Source: Erythrobacter sp. | GTDB lineage: Bacteria > Pseudomonadota > Alphaproteobacteria > Sphingomonadales > Sphingomonadaceae | DNA length: 25,717 bases | NCBI GenBank assembly: GCA_003483125.1 | Contig: DMWU01000094.1 | Coordinates: 1 to 25,717 of the forward strand | Reading direction: 5' to 3' | Shown: positions 1 through 7,052 of the stretch, piece by piece | Numbering within the stretch: position 1 is the first letter of the stretch | Layout: each line of letters opens with the position of its first letter | Program-made: the position numbers and the translations under genes | The notes under the pieces: generated by a model | Seen by the model: the letters and a program-made list of their open reading frames with translations, nothing else | The model's database searches: none | Told to the model about the DNA's origin: nothing

Positions 1-1
1 T

Positions 2-1855
2 ACTGCCGGCACAGCTTTCGACATTGGTGCAGACGGTCGCCTTGGCATTGTCGCAACTGCATCGCTAAGCAACAAGCTGCGTACCAAGGTTGTCACTTCA
101 CAGAATCCGTTCACTACCGACCTGCAACTTGATCGGGATTCGCAGAATTTTGTTACCGACAATCGCATTCTTGCAAATGGCATGCTGGGGTTCGGTCTTG
201 AAGTGGGCGAGCATCAGTTCCGCTGGACCAATCTATTCATTCGCGACACGCTCAAACAATCAGGTTTGGGCTTCAGCGAGCTTCTCCTCGACGGAGATAG
301 CCTGATCACGCAAAATACCGGATGGTATGAGCGCCAACTGTTCGACACCCAGTTTGTCGGCGAAATGGAATTTGGCGATCTCTCTGTGGACCTGCGAGGT
401 GGCTATGCGCAAACACAGCGTGAAGCGCCCTATGAATATGAATTCGTTTATGTTCGCACCAATCAGGACAACCAGGACACGGGCGATATCTACATCAACG
501 TGCTTGACCGCCAACGGGGCAGTGCGTCGGTCGCTTTCTCTGAACTGACGGAAGACCTTTATTACGGCGGGATCGATCTCAGCTATCCGGTGACTGATTG
601 GCTGACGACGACAATTGGCTATGCCTATACGGACACAAGTCGCTTGTCAGAACGTCGGCAATTCCTGATCGATGGCGACAACATCCCTCCGGGCGTTGGC
701 GCGCTACGCCCCGACTTGCTTTTGGGCGATGCCGTCATTGAATTCTACGACATCGGACTTAGCGAACCGACGCAGACAGATCCTGCATTCCAGGCCGACC
801 TGGAAATCCAAGCGGGCTATGCCAAGGTTAACATCGTGCCAGCGTTCGGATTGAGCCTTGATCTGGGTGTTCGCTACGAAGATGCAAAGCAATCGGTCTC
901 GACTGTAGCGCGCTTTGAAAATCCGTTCGTCTCGCTGGCCAATACGCTTATAGAGAATGACTACTTCTTGCCGGGTGGCACAATCACCTGGGAGGTGAAC
1001 GATCGCCTTCAATTACGCGCAAGTGCATCCAAAACGATCGCACGCCCGCAATTCCGCGAACTGATCTTCCAACCCTATACGGACCCGGATAATCAGCGGC
1101 AGTATATCGGCAACCCCGCCCTGGGTGACTCCGAACTGTTCAATGCAGAAGCGAGGGCTGAGTATTATTTTGGTCGGGGCAACCGTGTGTCAGCTGCCGG
1201 CTTCTACAAGGAAATCGACAATCCGATTGAACCATATGTCTCGATCGGCGCGGACACCAGCTTCACAACGAGGTTCGCCAATGCACCTAAAGCTGAATTG
1301 TTCGGCGGTGAGTTTGAATTCCAGTGGACGAAGCCACTTTTCGACTGGGACGCAAAGGGGTGGCTTGAAACCAAGCAATTTGTGCTCGTTGCAAACTACA
1401 CCTACACGCAATCCGAACTGAAGGTCGGTGCAGGAGATGTGACTCAGATCTTCACCGCAGGGGTCGGGCCAATCGACAGCGACGCGGCATTGTTCTTCAA
1501 TGATGGCGACCCGCTTTCGGGACAGTCAGACCATCTGATTAATTTGCAGTTCGGCATTGAAGACCAGGACAAGCTACAGCAGTTCACATTCCTGCTTAGC
1601 TATGAGAGCGAGCGCGTAACCAGGCGCGGTACTGCGGGCCTGCCCGATATTGTCGAAGATCCGGGGCTGAACCTGGACTTTGTCGCTCGCCAGGAATTGA
1701 AGCCGTTCAAACAACCGCTCGAACTGAAATTCGAAGCGCGAAACATTCTTGGCCGTGGGAACTTCGAGTTCCAGGAAAATGAGGGCAATCGCATTGAAAT
1801 AAATAGCTTCGATGTAGGAACCTCATTCTCTCTAGGCATTTCAGCCGAGTTCTAA
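2..1855 (+). CDS. TonB-dependent outer-membrane receptor, C-terminal part (5' end outside window)
   Basis: The reading frame is open from base 2, so the gene starts left of the window; the first in-window Met codon at 182 is internal. The visible 617 residues are beta-barrel sequence: alternating aromatic and polar strands, the segment SASKTIARPQFREL (encoded near 1023-1065) that is characteristic of the large proteobacterial TonB receptor family, and a C-terminal phenylalanine (…SLGISAEF) of the kind recognised by the Bam machinery. The signal peptide, TonB box and plug domain are not visible. Family knowledge: such receptors import large or scarce substrates across the outer membrane using TonB/ExbBD energy; the ligand cannot be told from this part. 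The gene is convergent with the response regulator and followed by a clear terminator. It could feed the catabolic cluster to its right, but that is inference from proximity only. Confidence 0.93.
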   Translation, partial: TAGTAFDIGADGRLGIVATASLSNKLRTKVVTSQNPFTTDLQLDRDSQNFVTDNRILANGMLGFGLEVGEHQFRWTNLFIRDTLKQSGLGFSELLLDGDSLITQNTGWYERQLFDTQFVGEMEFGDLSVDLRGGYAQTQREAPYEYEFVYVRTNQDNQDTGDIYINVLDRQRGSASVAFSELTEDLYYGGIDLSYPVTDWLTTTIGYAYTDTSRLSERRQFLIDGDNIPPGVGALRPDLLLGDAVIEFYDIGLSEPTQTDPAFQADLEIQAGYAKVNIVPAFGLSLDLGVRYEDAKQSVSTVARFENPFVSLANTLIENDYFLPGGTITWEVNDRLQLRASASKTIARPQFRELIFQPYTDPDNQRQYIGNPALGDSELFNAEARAEYYFGRGNRVSAAGFYKEIDNPIEPYVSIGADTSFTTRFANAPKAELFGGEFEFQWTKPLFDWDAKGWLETKQFVLVANYTYTQSELKVGAGDVTQIFTAGVGPIDSDAALFFNDGDPLSGQSDHLINLQFGIEDQDKLQQFTFLLSYESERVTRRGTAGLPDIVEDPGLNLDFVARQELKPFKQPLELKFEARNILGRGNFEFQENEGNRIEINSFDVGTSFSLGISAEF

Positions 1856-1876
1856 CGAAGCAAGCAAATTTTTGCT

Positions 1877-1914
1877 GAGGCCGCTATCCGCGAGGATGGC
1901 GGCCTTCCTTTTTT
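1877..1914 (+). terminator. Intrinsic terminator of the TonB-dependent receptor gene
   Basis: A hairpin starts 22 bases after the receptor stop codon. The arms at 1878-1889 and 1894-1905 form a 12-bp stem (AGGCCGCTATCC with GGATGGCGGCCT, one T-G wobble) closed by a GCGA tetraloop of the stable GNRA type. It is followed by TCC and six T residues (1909-1914). There is no comparable T-run on the other side, so it should act on plus-strand transcription only. Confidence 0.85.
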
Positions 1915-1966
1915 CGTAATCGAATGAGTTCAGGGCAACCCTTGACCAGCCGACGGAGCTGTTCGC

Positions 1967-2683
1967 TCAAGGAAGGTCGAGGACGTAACCGATGGATCGT
2001 GCCGTCCTAAGCGGATGCCCACCGCCAGCGGCTTTGATGGCGCGACGCAACCTGCCAACCCAAACATCGACCGTGCGTCGATCGATATTTGCGACATGCT
2101 TGCCCAGGCCCTCGATCAGCTCTTCACGAGAGAGGACGCGATTGGCATTCTCCGCGAACAGGCGCAGCAGACGAAGGCCGCTTGTGCCGATGATAATCGG
2201 CTTGCCATTCCAATAGGCTTGCATTCCATCGACATCGAGCATCAATGGCCCGCGTTCGAACCGGTTCATCGGCGGACGATTTAGCGGGTCGCCGGAGATC
2301 GCTAACACCCGATCAAGCACTGCCTCGCGACTTATCGGGCCGATAATGTAGTCGTCGGCCCCGGCAGATATGGCACGCTTTCGGTCGCACCAATCATCGG
2401 TTTCCAGGATCATGGTGATATGTGCGTTGGTAGTGCGCGGATCTGCGCGCAACCTGCGGCACATTTCAAGGCCGGAAATGTCATCCATGACCCAATCAAG
2501 AAAGGCCCAGATCGGTCCCTCGACCAATTTGTTTATTCCACCCGCGTCAAGCGTGGTGAAATTGATTTCTATTCCATCGCCTACAAAGGGTTCGAACTCT
2601 TCGGCATTCCCACTTGTAAGCAATACGTTGTTCACGGACATTGCTGGCAAACCCCACACTTTGGGATGTTTTGCCAATCTCAT
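1967..2683 (-). CDS. OmpR/PhoB-family response regulator with atypical receiver
   Basis: The 238 residues form an N-terminal CheY-like receiver (about 16-130) and a C-terminal winged helix (about 145-236; RTVDVWVGRLRRAIKAAG and RTARSIGYVLDL are the recognition helix and wing). The phospho-acceptor position is kept (Asp63 in FLDWVMDD), as is GADDY. Three other receiver signatures look lost: the acidic pair near the N-terminus is replaced by LLTSGNAEE, the Thr/Ser switch position by Leu, and the invariant Lys before Pro by Gly (DDYIIGP). This suggests control that does not follow normal phosphorylation chemistry. No histidine kinase is in view. The start is uncertain: ATG at 2683 has no good ribosome-binding site and is overlapped by a direct repeat, and Met15 (2641) is a reasonable alternative. 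Targets are unknown. Confidence 0.88.
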   Translation of the reverse strand: MRLAKHPKVWGLPAMSVNNVLLTSGNAEEFEPFVGDGIEINFTTLDAGGINKLVEGPIWAFLDWVMDDISGLEMCRRLRADPRTTNAHITMILETDDWCDRKRAISAGADDYIIGPISREAVLDRVLAISGDPLNRPPMNRFERGPLMLDVDGMQAYWNGKPIIIGTSGLRLLRLFAENANRVLSREELIEGLGKHVANIDRRTVDVWVGRLRRAIKAAGGGHPLRTARSIGYVLDLP

Positions 2684-2699
2684 GTGACCAGTATGTGAC
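2682..2699 (-). promoter_or_regulatory. Possible OmpR/PhoB-type direct-repeat operator at the response regulator start
   Basis: The heptamer GTCACAT occurs twice on the minus strand (2699-2693 and 2688-2682) with an 11-base period, the spacing used by OmpR/PhoB-family dimers bound head to tail. It overlaps the first possible ATG of the regulator, which would fit autoregulation and a start at Met15 (2641). Binding is inferred, not shown. Confidence 0.35.
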
Positions 2700-2782
2700 T
2701 CTTTCTAACAAGCGAATGCATCTGCCAGCTATCGTTCAGCCAGCCACGCAGCAGGACCCAAAACCTTATCTGTCGCGCACTG

Positions 2783-3520
2783 TTAAAGCGACAATCCACC
2801 ATCAACGATGATGGTCTGGCCCGTGATATAGGATGACAGTGGCGACGCCAGGAACATCGCTGCCCCTGCCATATCCTCAGGCGTGCCAAAACGGCGCAGC
2901 GGCACACTTGAAATCACGCCCTCGCGGCGCTTTTCATTTTCGGTTGTCACCTTCGTCATCTTGGTTGGAACAAAGCCGGGAGCAATACCGTTGACGCGGA
3001 TCCCGTCGCGCGCCCAGGCCTGTGCCAAAGAGCCGACAAGGCTGACAGCTGCGGCCTTGCTTGCGCCATAGGCAGGATTACCAATCATGGCGTGGAATGC
3101 ACCGGTGGAACTGATGATGATCAACGCGCCGCTATTCTCAGAAAGACCCGGGTGAAACGCGCGCGCACAATCCATCACGGAATTAAGGTTGATGTCGATA
3201 ACCGTGTCCCATCCCTCGCGCTCAAATTCCTGTCGTCCGTAACGCACAGCGCCTTGGCAAAGGACAAGGATATCAATTGCGCCCAACTGGGCAGAGAGCC
3301 AGTTGGCGGCTTCACGATCCTGCAAGTCAAGCTGGTGATAGCTCAGGCCGGTAAAATCGCTATCCTCGGCCTCAAGGTAATCCCCCTCGTCAGGACGGGT
3401 GCCGGTGACATGCACCTCGGCACCACCTTGGCGGAATCCATGCGCTATGCCGTTGCCAATCCCGCTTGAACCGCCAATCACAAGCGCGCGCTTGCCGGAA
3501 AAATCGAGCGGATCGCCCAT
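2783..3520 (-). CDS. Short-chain dehydrogenase/reductase (SDR, FabG-like)
   Basis: A classical SDR of 245 residues, the normal length. It carries the Rossmann motif GGSSGIG (16-22), a modified NAG motif (LCQGAV, 87-92), Asn of DINLNSV (around 111-113), catalytic Ser (ISSTG, 136-140), the YGASK motif giving Tyr151 and Lys155, and the C-terminal GQTIIVDGG segment. It is an NAD(P)-dependent soluble oxidoreductase for a hydroxyl/keto group. The start at 3520 is chosen because AAGGGGGG lies 7-8 bases upstream; the frame is open further up, but only through the end of the preceding gene. It lies 20 bp downstream of the acyl-CoA dehydrogenase stop, so the two are surely co-transcribed. A 3-hydroxyacyl-CoA dehydrogenase-like role is a plausible inference; the substrate cannot be read from sequence. 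Confidence 0.93.
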   Translation of the reverse strand: MGDPLDFSGKRALVIGGSSGIGNGIAHGFRQGGAEVHVTGTRPDEGDYLEAEDSDFTGLSYHQLDLQDREAANWLSAQLGAIDILVLCQGAVRYGRQEFEREGWDTVIDINLNSVMDCARAFHPGLSENSGALIIISSTGAFHAMIGNPAYGASKAAAVSLVGSLAQAWARDGIRVNGIAPGFVPTKMTKVTTENEKRREGVISSVPLRRFGTPEDMAGAAMFLASPLSSYITGQTIIVDGGLSL

Positions 3521-3540
3521 CGTGATACCCCCCTTTTTTA

Positions 3541-4683
3541 TCAGATGGAACGGCTGATCACTTCCTTCATGATCTCGTTTGTCCCACCGAAGATGCGAGT
3601 AACGCGCGCATCGCGCCACAAGCGTGCCACAGCATATTCGTTCATATAGCCGGCACCGCCATGCAATTGCAGTGCGGCGTCGCAAACCTCCCACTGTAGG
3701 TCAGTGTGCCACAACTTTGCAGCAGAGGCTTCATCTGTTGTGAGTTCGCCTTCAAGGTGCCGCTTGATCGCCCAATCAAGATGCGCCCAACCAACCTGCA
3801 ACTTGGCTTTGAGGTCGGCGAGTGTGAACTTTGTATTCTGGAATTCGAACACCGTTTGACCAAAAGCCTTGCGCTCTTTCGTGAAGTTCACCGCTTCATC
3901 AAAGGCGCGCTGCGCACCTGCTTGCGCACTGACCGCAATTGATAGCCGTTCCTGCGGCAGCTCCTCCATCAAATGGATGAAGCCGCGGCCTTCGCCGCCC
4001 AAGATATTAGTCTTGGGCACGCGCACGTCGTTGAAGAACAATTCAGATGTATCGGCAGAATGCTGCCCGATCTTGTCAAGATTGCGCCCGCGTTCAAAAC
4101 CTTCTGTTCCGGCATCGACCAACACCAGCGAAGTTCCTTTCGCACCCTGGCTGGGATCGGTTGTGGCAACGACGATCACGACATCGGCATTCTGGCCGTT
4201 TGTGATGTATGTCTTCGACCCGTTAATCACGAGGTGATTGCCGTCTTCAATCGCAGTTGTGCGCACGCCTTGCAGGTCGCTGCCGGCACCAGGCTCAGTC
4301 ATCGCGATGGCCGTGATGACATCACCTGATACCATTCCAGGCAGATATTTCTGCTTCTGCTCTGGCGTGCCGAGCCGTTCAAAGTAATTGGCCGTAATGT
4401 CGCTCTGCAATCCGAAGCCCGCAGATGTGCCCATGTAGCAAAGCTCTTCATTCACGATGCAGTTGAAGCCAAAATCCAGGCCCAATCCGCCATTTTCTTC
4501 CGCGATTGTGGGGCAAAGCATGCCTGCAGCGCCTACTGCCTTCCACGCCGCGCGCGGAACAATGCCGTCCGCCTCGTGCTGATCAAGATAGGGTTCCATA
4601 TGTTCCGCGAGCACCTTGCGGACAGTGTCGCGAAACATTTCGTGGTCTTCATTATAGGCAAAACGCTTGCTGGTATCGAGCAT
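3541..4683 (-). CDS. Acyl-CoA dehydrogenase, long-chain (LCAD) type
   Basis: A flavoprotein of 380 residues with the full family layout: N-terminal helical domain, beta domain with MTEPGAGSD (128-135), and C-terminal helical domain with RKAFGQTVFEFQNTKF and LHGGAGYMNEY. The residue that is catalytic Glu in short- and medium-chain enzymes is Gly here (IFGGTNEIMKE), while ELPQERL (Glu241) is present. This is the arrangement of long-chain/isovaleryl-type acyl-CoA dehydrogenases, where the base sits in that earlier helix. The expected reaction is alpha,beta-dehydrogenation of an acyl-CoA, with electrons going to ETF. The start at 4683 (MLDTSKRF) fits the family and has AAGGA upstream; the frame extends to 4767 without family similarity. 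First gene of a two-gene unit with the SDR. Confidence 0.94.
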   Translation of the reverse strand: MLDTSKRFAYNEDHEMFRDTVRKVLAEHMEPYLDQHEADGIVPRAAWKAVGAAGMLCPTIAEENGGLGLDFGFNCIVNEELCYMGTSAGFGLQSDITANYFERLGTPEQKQKYLPGMVSGDVITAIAMTEPGAGSDLQGVRTTAIEDGNHLVINGSKTYITNGQNADVVIVVATTDPSQGAKGTSLVLVDAGTEGFERGRNLDKIGQHSADTSELFFNDVRVPKTNILGGEGRGFIHLMEELPQERLSIAVSAQAGAQRAFDEAVNFTKERKAFGQTVFEFQNTKFTLADLKAKLQVGWAHLDWAIKRHLEGELTTDEASAAKLWHTDLQWEVCDAALQLHGGAGYMNEYAVARLWRDARVTRIFGGTNEIMKEVISRSI

Positions 4684-4783
4684 GGAACCAGTTATCCTTC
4701 TTGAGCTTTTCGTTGGATTTGTCCTGCAGTCTGTCTTGCCCCTCATGCCATTTTTGTAAAGCGCCATAAATGATGGGTTGCCC

Positions 4784-4804
4784 GCAGATGGGACACCGAT
4801 CTGC
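4784..4804. promoter_or_regulatory. Dyad GCAGAT-N9-ATCTGC in the divergent intergenic region
   Basis: The perfect 6-bp arms at 4784-4789 and 4799-4804 lie in the roughly 200-bp gap between the divergent acyl-CoA dehydrogenase (start 4683) and the 79-residue gene (start 4886). A second, perfect 10-bp palindrome, CGCTATAGCG, lies at 4815-4824. Either could be an operator for the GntR regulator or another repressor. Neither matches the TNGTNNNACNA core known for FadR-subfamily operators, so the assignment is weak. Confidence 0.25.
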
Positions 4805-4885
4805 AGCCAAATTGCGCTATAGCGATTGGATGGTTATTCACTCGGCTCACGACCTGAGTTGGCGAATTAGAGCGAGAGCGGACCG

Positions 4886-5125
4886 ATGGAGCATATGGAT
4901 GCAGGAGCATTGGTAGGATGGAAAGCGAAAAGCTTGGGCAGTCGCATAGTCCTGAACGTCCAGACCATGCACCAGAGCGAGTATGGGAGCGAGAAGGAAA
5001 TGCGTGAACGCGCCGTTCTGATAGAACGCAACCATGCGGTATTACTGGCCAATTATCTATATGAAATTACTGGTCAATCCAAACCACGCCGTAGGTCGTT
5101 CCTGCAATCGATATTCGGAACATAA
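4886..5125 (+). CDS. Small protein of unknown function, 79 residues
   Basis: I do not recognise this protein. It has an independent start (ATG at 4886 after GAGAGCGGA; a second in-frame ATG at 4895), a stop at 5123-5125 and a sensible composition: an N-terminal half with short beta-like stretches (SRIVLNVQTM), a charged region (SEKEMRERAVLIER), a probable amphipathic helix (NHAVLLANYLYEITG) and a basic tail (KPRRRSFL). There is no signal peptide, no membrane helix and no cysteine. It ends 12 bp before the convergent gntR stop and stands divergent from the acyl-CoA dehydrogenase. Its position alone suggests an independently transcribed small protein; no function is proposed. Confidence 0.6.
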   Translation: MEHMDAGALVGWKAKSLGSRIVLNVQTMHQSEYGSEKEMRERAVLIERNHAVLLANYLYEITGQSKPRRRSFLQSIFGT

Positions 5126-5137
5126 TCCGTCCAGGAA

Positions 5138-5932
5138 TTACGGCAGCTCAGACAAAATCTCGCGTAGAGTTCCCTCAAATTTCACCCGCTTGTTAGCATT
5201 GATCAGGTGAAGCCGCCAGTGTGCCACGGCGGGCTCCTGATCACCATCACTGATCAATTGAACCAGCTTGCGCATACTGCGGATTGCCTTGCCCGAATCC
5301 GATTCTTCAGCGGTGGAGTGGTGCGATAACAGCCGGATCTGCACCTGCTCCATCAGTTCTTGCAGCATCTGGATCATGAACAGCAGCGTCTGATTTCCGC
5401 TAACCTCTACCAACAGCTTGTGAAACCGGGTGAAGCCCTGGATCAACTCATCGCGGGCACCTGCCCCATCTAGTGCATCAAGCCGGTCAACTTCCTCGTT
5501 GAGCCGCTTGATCTCGTCAATGTTCTTTCTCACGCACAGCCGGCGCACGCTATGCAACTCGATTGCGAGGCGCGCTTCAAAGATATCGGGTACGCTCACA
5601 TCGTTCGCTTGCAAATAGTAGCTGGCATAACGAGACACGCTGCCAACCCTGGGCGCACTGACCCGGGCGCCGCTACGCGAACCCCGCGTAACCGAGATCA
5701 GGCGTTCATTTTCCAAGATACGAAACGCCTCACGCAATGTCGGACGCGAAACACCGAATTTCTCCAGCAACTGACCTTCGGAGGGGAGCGAGTCACCTTC
5801 GGACAGGTCGCCCGAAATGATCCGGTTGCGGATCTTCTCGGCGACTATCTCTGCTGTCTTGGGAACGCGGACTTCTTCAGCCTGCCCTGCCGCATTCGCT
5901 GGTGTTACCCCGGTTTTAATTGGTCGCGCCAT
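5138..5932 (-). CDS. GntR-family transcriptional regulator, FadR subfamily (FCD domain)
   Basis: 264 residues. The N-terminal winged helix (about 22-95) has the GntR signature SGDLSEGDSLPSEGQLLEKF and SRPTLREAFRILENERLI. The C-terminal all-helical FCD effector domain (about 110-250) contains FTRFHKLLVEVSGN and WRLHLINA, whose His residues are usual metal/effector ligands. FadR-subfamily regulators are typically repressors released by an organic acid or acyl-CoA. The ATG at 5932 (MARPIK) is chosen; an in-frame TTG lies four codons upstream. It lies about 100 bp after the aldo/keto reductase stop in the same direction, at the end of the oxygenase/dehydrogenase run, and is the best candidate for its local regulator. 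Confidence 0.92.
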   Translation of the reverse strand: MARPIKTGVTPANAAGQAEEVRVPKTAEIVAEKIRNRIISGDLSEGDSLPSEGQLLEKFGVSRPTLREAFRILENERLISVTRGSRSGARVSAPRVGSVSRYASYYLQANDVSVPDIFEARLAIELHSVRRLCVRKNIDEIKRLNEEVDRLDALDGAGARDELIQGFTRFHKLLVEVSGNQTLLFMIQMLQELMEQVQIRLLSHHSTAEESDSGKAIRSMRKLVQLISDGDQEPAVAHWRLHLINANKRVKFEGTLREILSELP

Positions 5933-5967
5933 TACAATCCGCAAAACATGTGAATGCCAGCGAACCT

Positions 5968-5990
5968 CTTACATAGTTAGCGATGTTAAG
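5968..5990. promoter_or_regulatory. Imperfect dyad upstream of gntR
   Basis: CTTACAT (5968-5974) and ATGTTAAG (5983-5990) are inverted copies, apart from one extra T, with an 8-base spacer, 36 bp upstream of the GntR ATG. This is the expected place for an autoregulatory site. It does not fit the FadR-type consensus well, so confidence is low. Confidence 0.25.
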
Positions 5991-5996
5991 CGCAAG

Positions 5997-6022
5997 CTAA
6001 AGCCAGGGCTTTGCCACTTTAG
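5997..6022 (-). terminator. Possible weak hairpin after the aldo/keto reductase gene
   Basis: Immediately downstream of the reductase stop, CTAAAG (5997-6002) and CTTTAG (6017-6022) are inverted copies enclosing a second inverted pair, AAAGCC/GGCTTT (5999-6004, 6007-6012). There is no T-run on the minus strand after it, so it is at best a weak or processing hairpin, and read-through into gntR is likely. Confidence 0.25.
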
Positions 6023-6030
6023 GCAGGAGC

Positions 6031-7047
6031 TCAGGGCTTCGTCAGCGAGATATCATAGCTTGGGAAGGAGAACATGCCCGCAACTTCATGCGGAATATAT
6101 GGCGCTTCTAGCTGCGCGATCTCCTCTGAAGAAAGCTCCAGGTCGAGCGCGGCAAGCGCATCGTCCATGTGACTAGCCTTGGAAGCACCGACGATCGGTG
6201 TAGTCACATGCTCCTTGGACAACATCCATGCCAGCGCCACCTGCGCACGAGAAACACCACGATTTGCCGCGACCTCTCCAACCGCCTCGACCACTTGCCT
6301 GTCTGCTTCTTCTGTTTTGGAATAGAGCAGCGGGATGAGCCGGTCAGACTTGCTTCGGGCACTCTCGCCGGCATCCCAATCGCGCGTCAGCTTGCCACGC
6401 GCCAACGGGCTCCACGGCATGGTGGCGATATTCTGATCCTGGCAAAGCGGGAACATCTCCCGCTCTTCTTCACGATAGAGCAGATTGTAATAATTCTGCA
6501 TCGAGACGAATTTCGACCAGCCTCGCGCCTCGCTGGTGTTCAGCATTTTGAGGAACTGCCACGCAAACATCGACGAAGCGCCGATATAGCGCACCTTGCC
6601 AGATTTCACGATCGCATCGAGCGCTTCGAGTGTTTCCTCGATAGGCGTTTCAGGATCGAAACGATGGATCTGATAGAGGTCGATATAATCGGTTCCCAGA
6701 CGGCGCAGGCTGTCGTCCACCGCATGCATCAGCGATTTGCGCGATAGCCCCATCGTATTCGGCGCAAGCCGCCAGGGTCCATAAGCCTTGGTCGCGATGA
6801 CAATTTCGTCGCGTTTAGCAAAATCATTGAGCGCGCGCCCGACGATTTCTTCGGAAGATCCAGATGAATAGACATTGGCCGTGTCGAAGAAATTGATCCC
6901 GGCTTCGAGCGCCTGCTTGATGAGTGGTCGACTGGCTTCCTCGTCCAAAGTCCAGTCGTGATCACCCTTGGCCTCACCATAGGTCATGCAGCCAAGGCAC
7001 AGCTTGGAGACGGTGAGGCCAGTATTGCCGAATTTAACGTATTTCAT
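6031..7047 (-). CDS. Aldo/keto reductase, YajO-like
   Basis: A 338-residue (beta/alpha)8 oxidoreductase. All four catalytic residues of the superfamily are visible: Asp55 and Tyr60 in FFDTANVYSSGSSEE, Lys87 in IATKAYG and His128 in YQIHRFD. The sequence resembles E. coli YajO closely over its length (SKLCLGCMTYGE, SMQNYYNLLYREEEREM, PWSPLARGKLTR). It is expected to reduce an aldehyde or ketone with NADPH in the cytoplasm; the natural substrate is unknown. The start at 7047 (MKYVKFGNTGL) matches the family; the frame upstream is the end of the CoA-transferase gene. Only 5 bp separate it from the CoA-transferase stop, so it is translated from the same message. Confidence 0.93.
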   Translation of the reverse strand: MKYVKFGNTGLTVSKLCLGCMTYGEAKGDHDWTLDEEASRPLIKQALEAGINFFDTANVYSSGSSEEIVGRALNDFAKRDEIVIATKAYGPWRLAPNTMGLSRKSLMHAVDDSLRRLGTDYIDLYQIHRFDPETPIEETLEALDAIVKSGKVRYIGASSMFAWQFLKMLNTSEARGWSKFVSMQNYYNLLYREEEREMFPLCQDQNIATMPWSPLARGKLTRDWDAGESARSKSDRLIPLLYSKTEEADRQVVEAVGEVAANRGVSRAQVALAWMLSKEHVTTPIVGASKASHMDDALAALDLELSSEEIAQLEAPYIPHEVAGMFSFPSYDISLTKP

Positions 7048-7052
7048 ATCAA

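Noticed and set aside
3521..3694. 58-residue N-terminal extension of the SDR frame
   Set aside because: It is the acyl-CoA dehydrogenase 3' end read in another frame; the strong ribosome-binding site before 3520 and the family length set the start there.
6169..6747. 192-residue plus-strand frame opposite the aldo/keto reductase
   Set aside because: Shadow frame of a gene with all four catalytic residues; no recognisable features.
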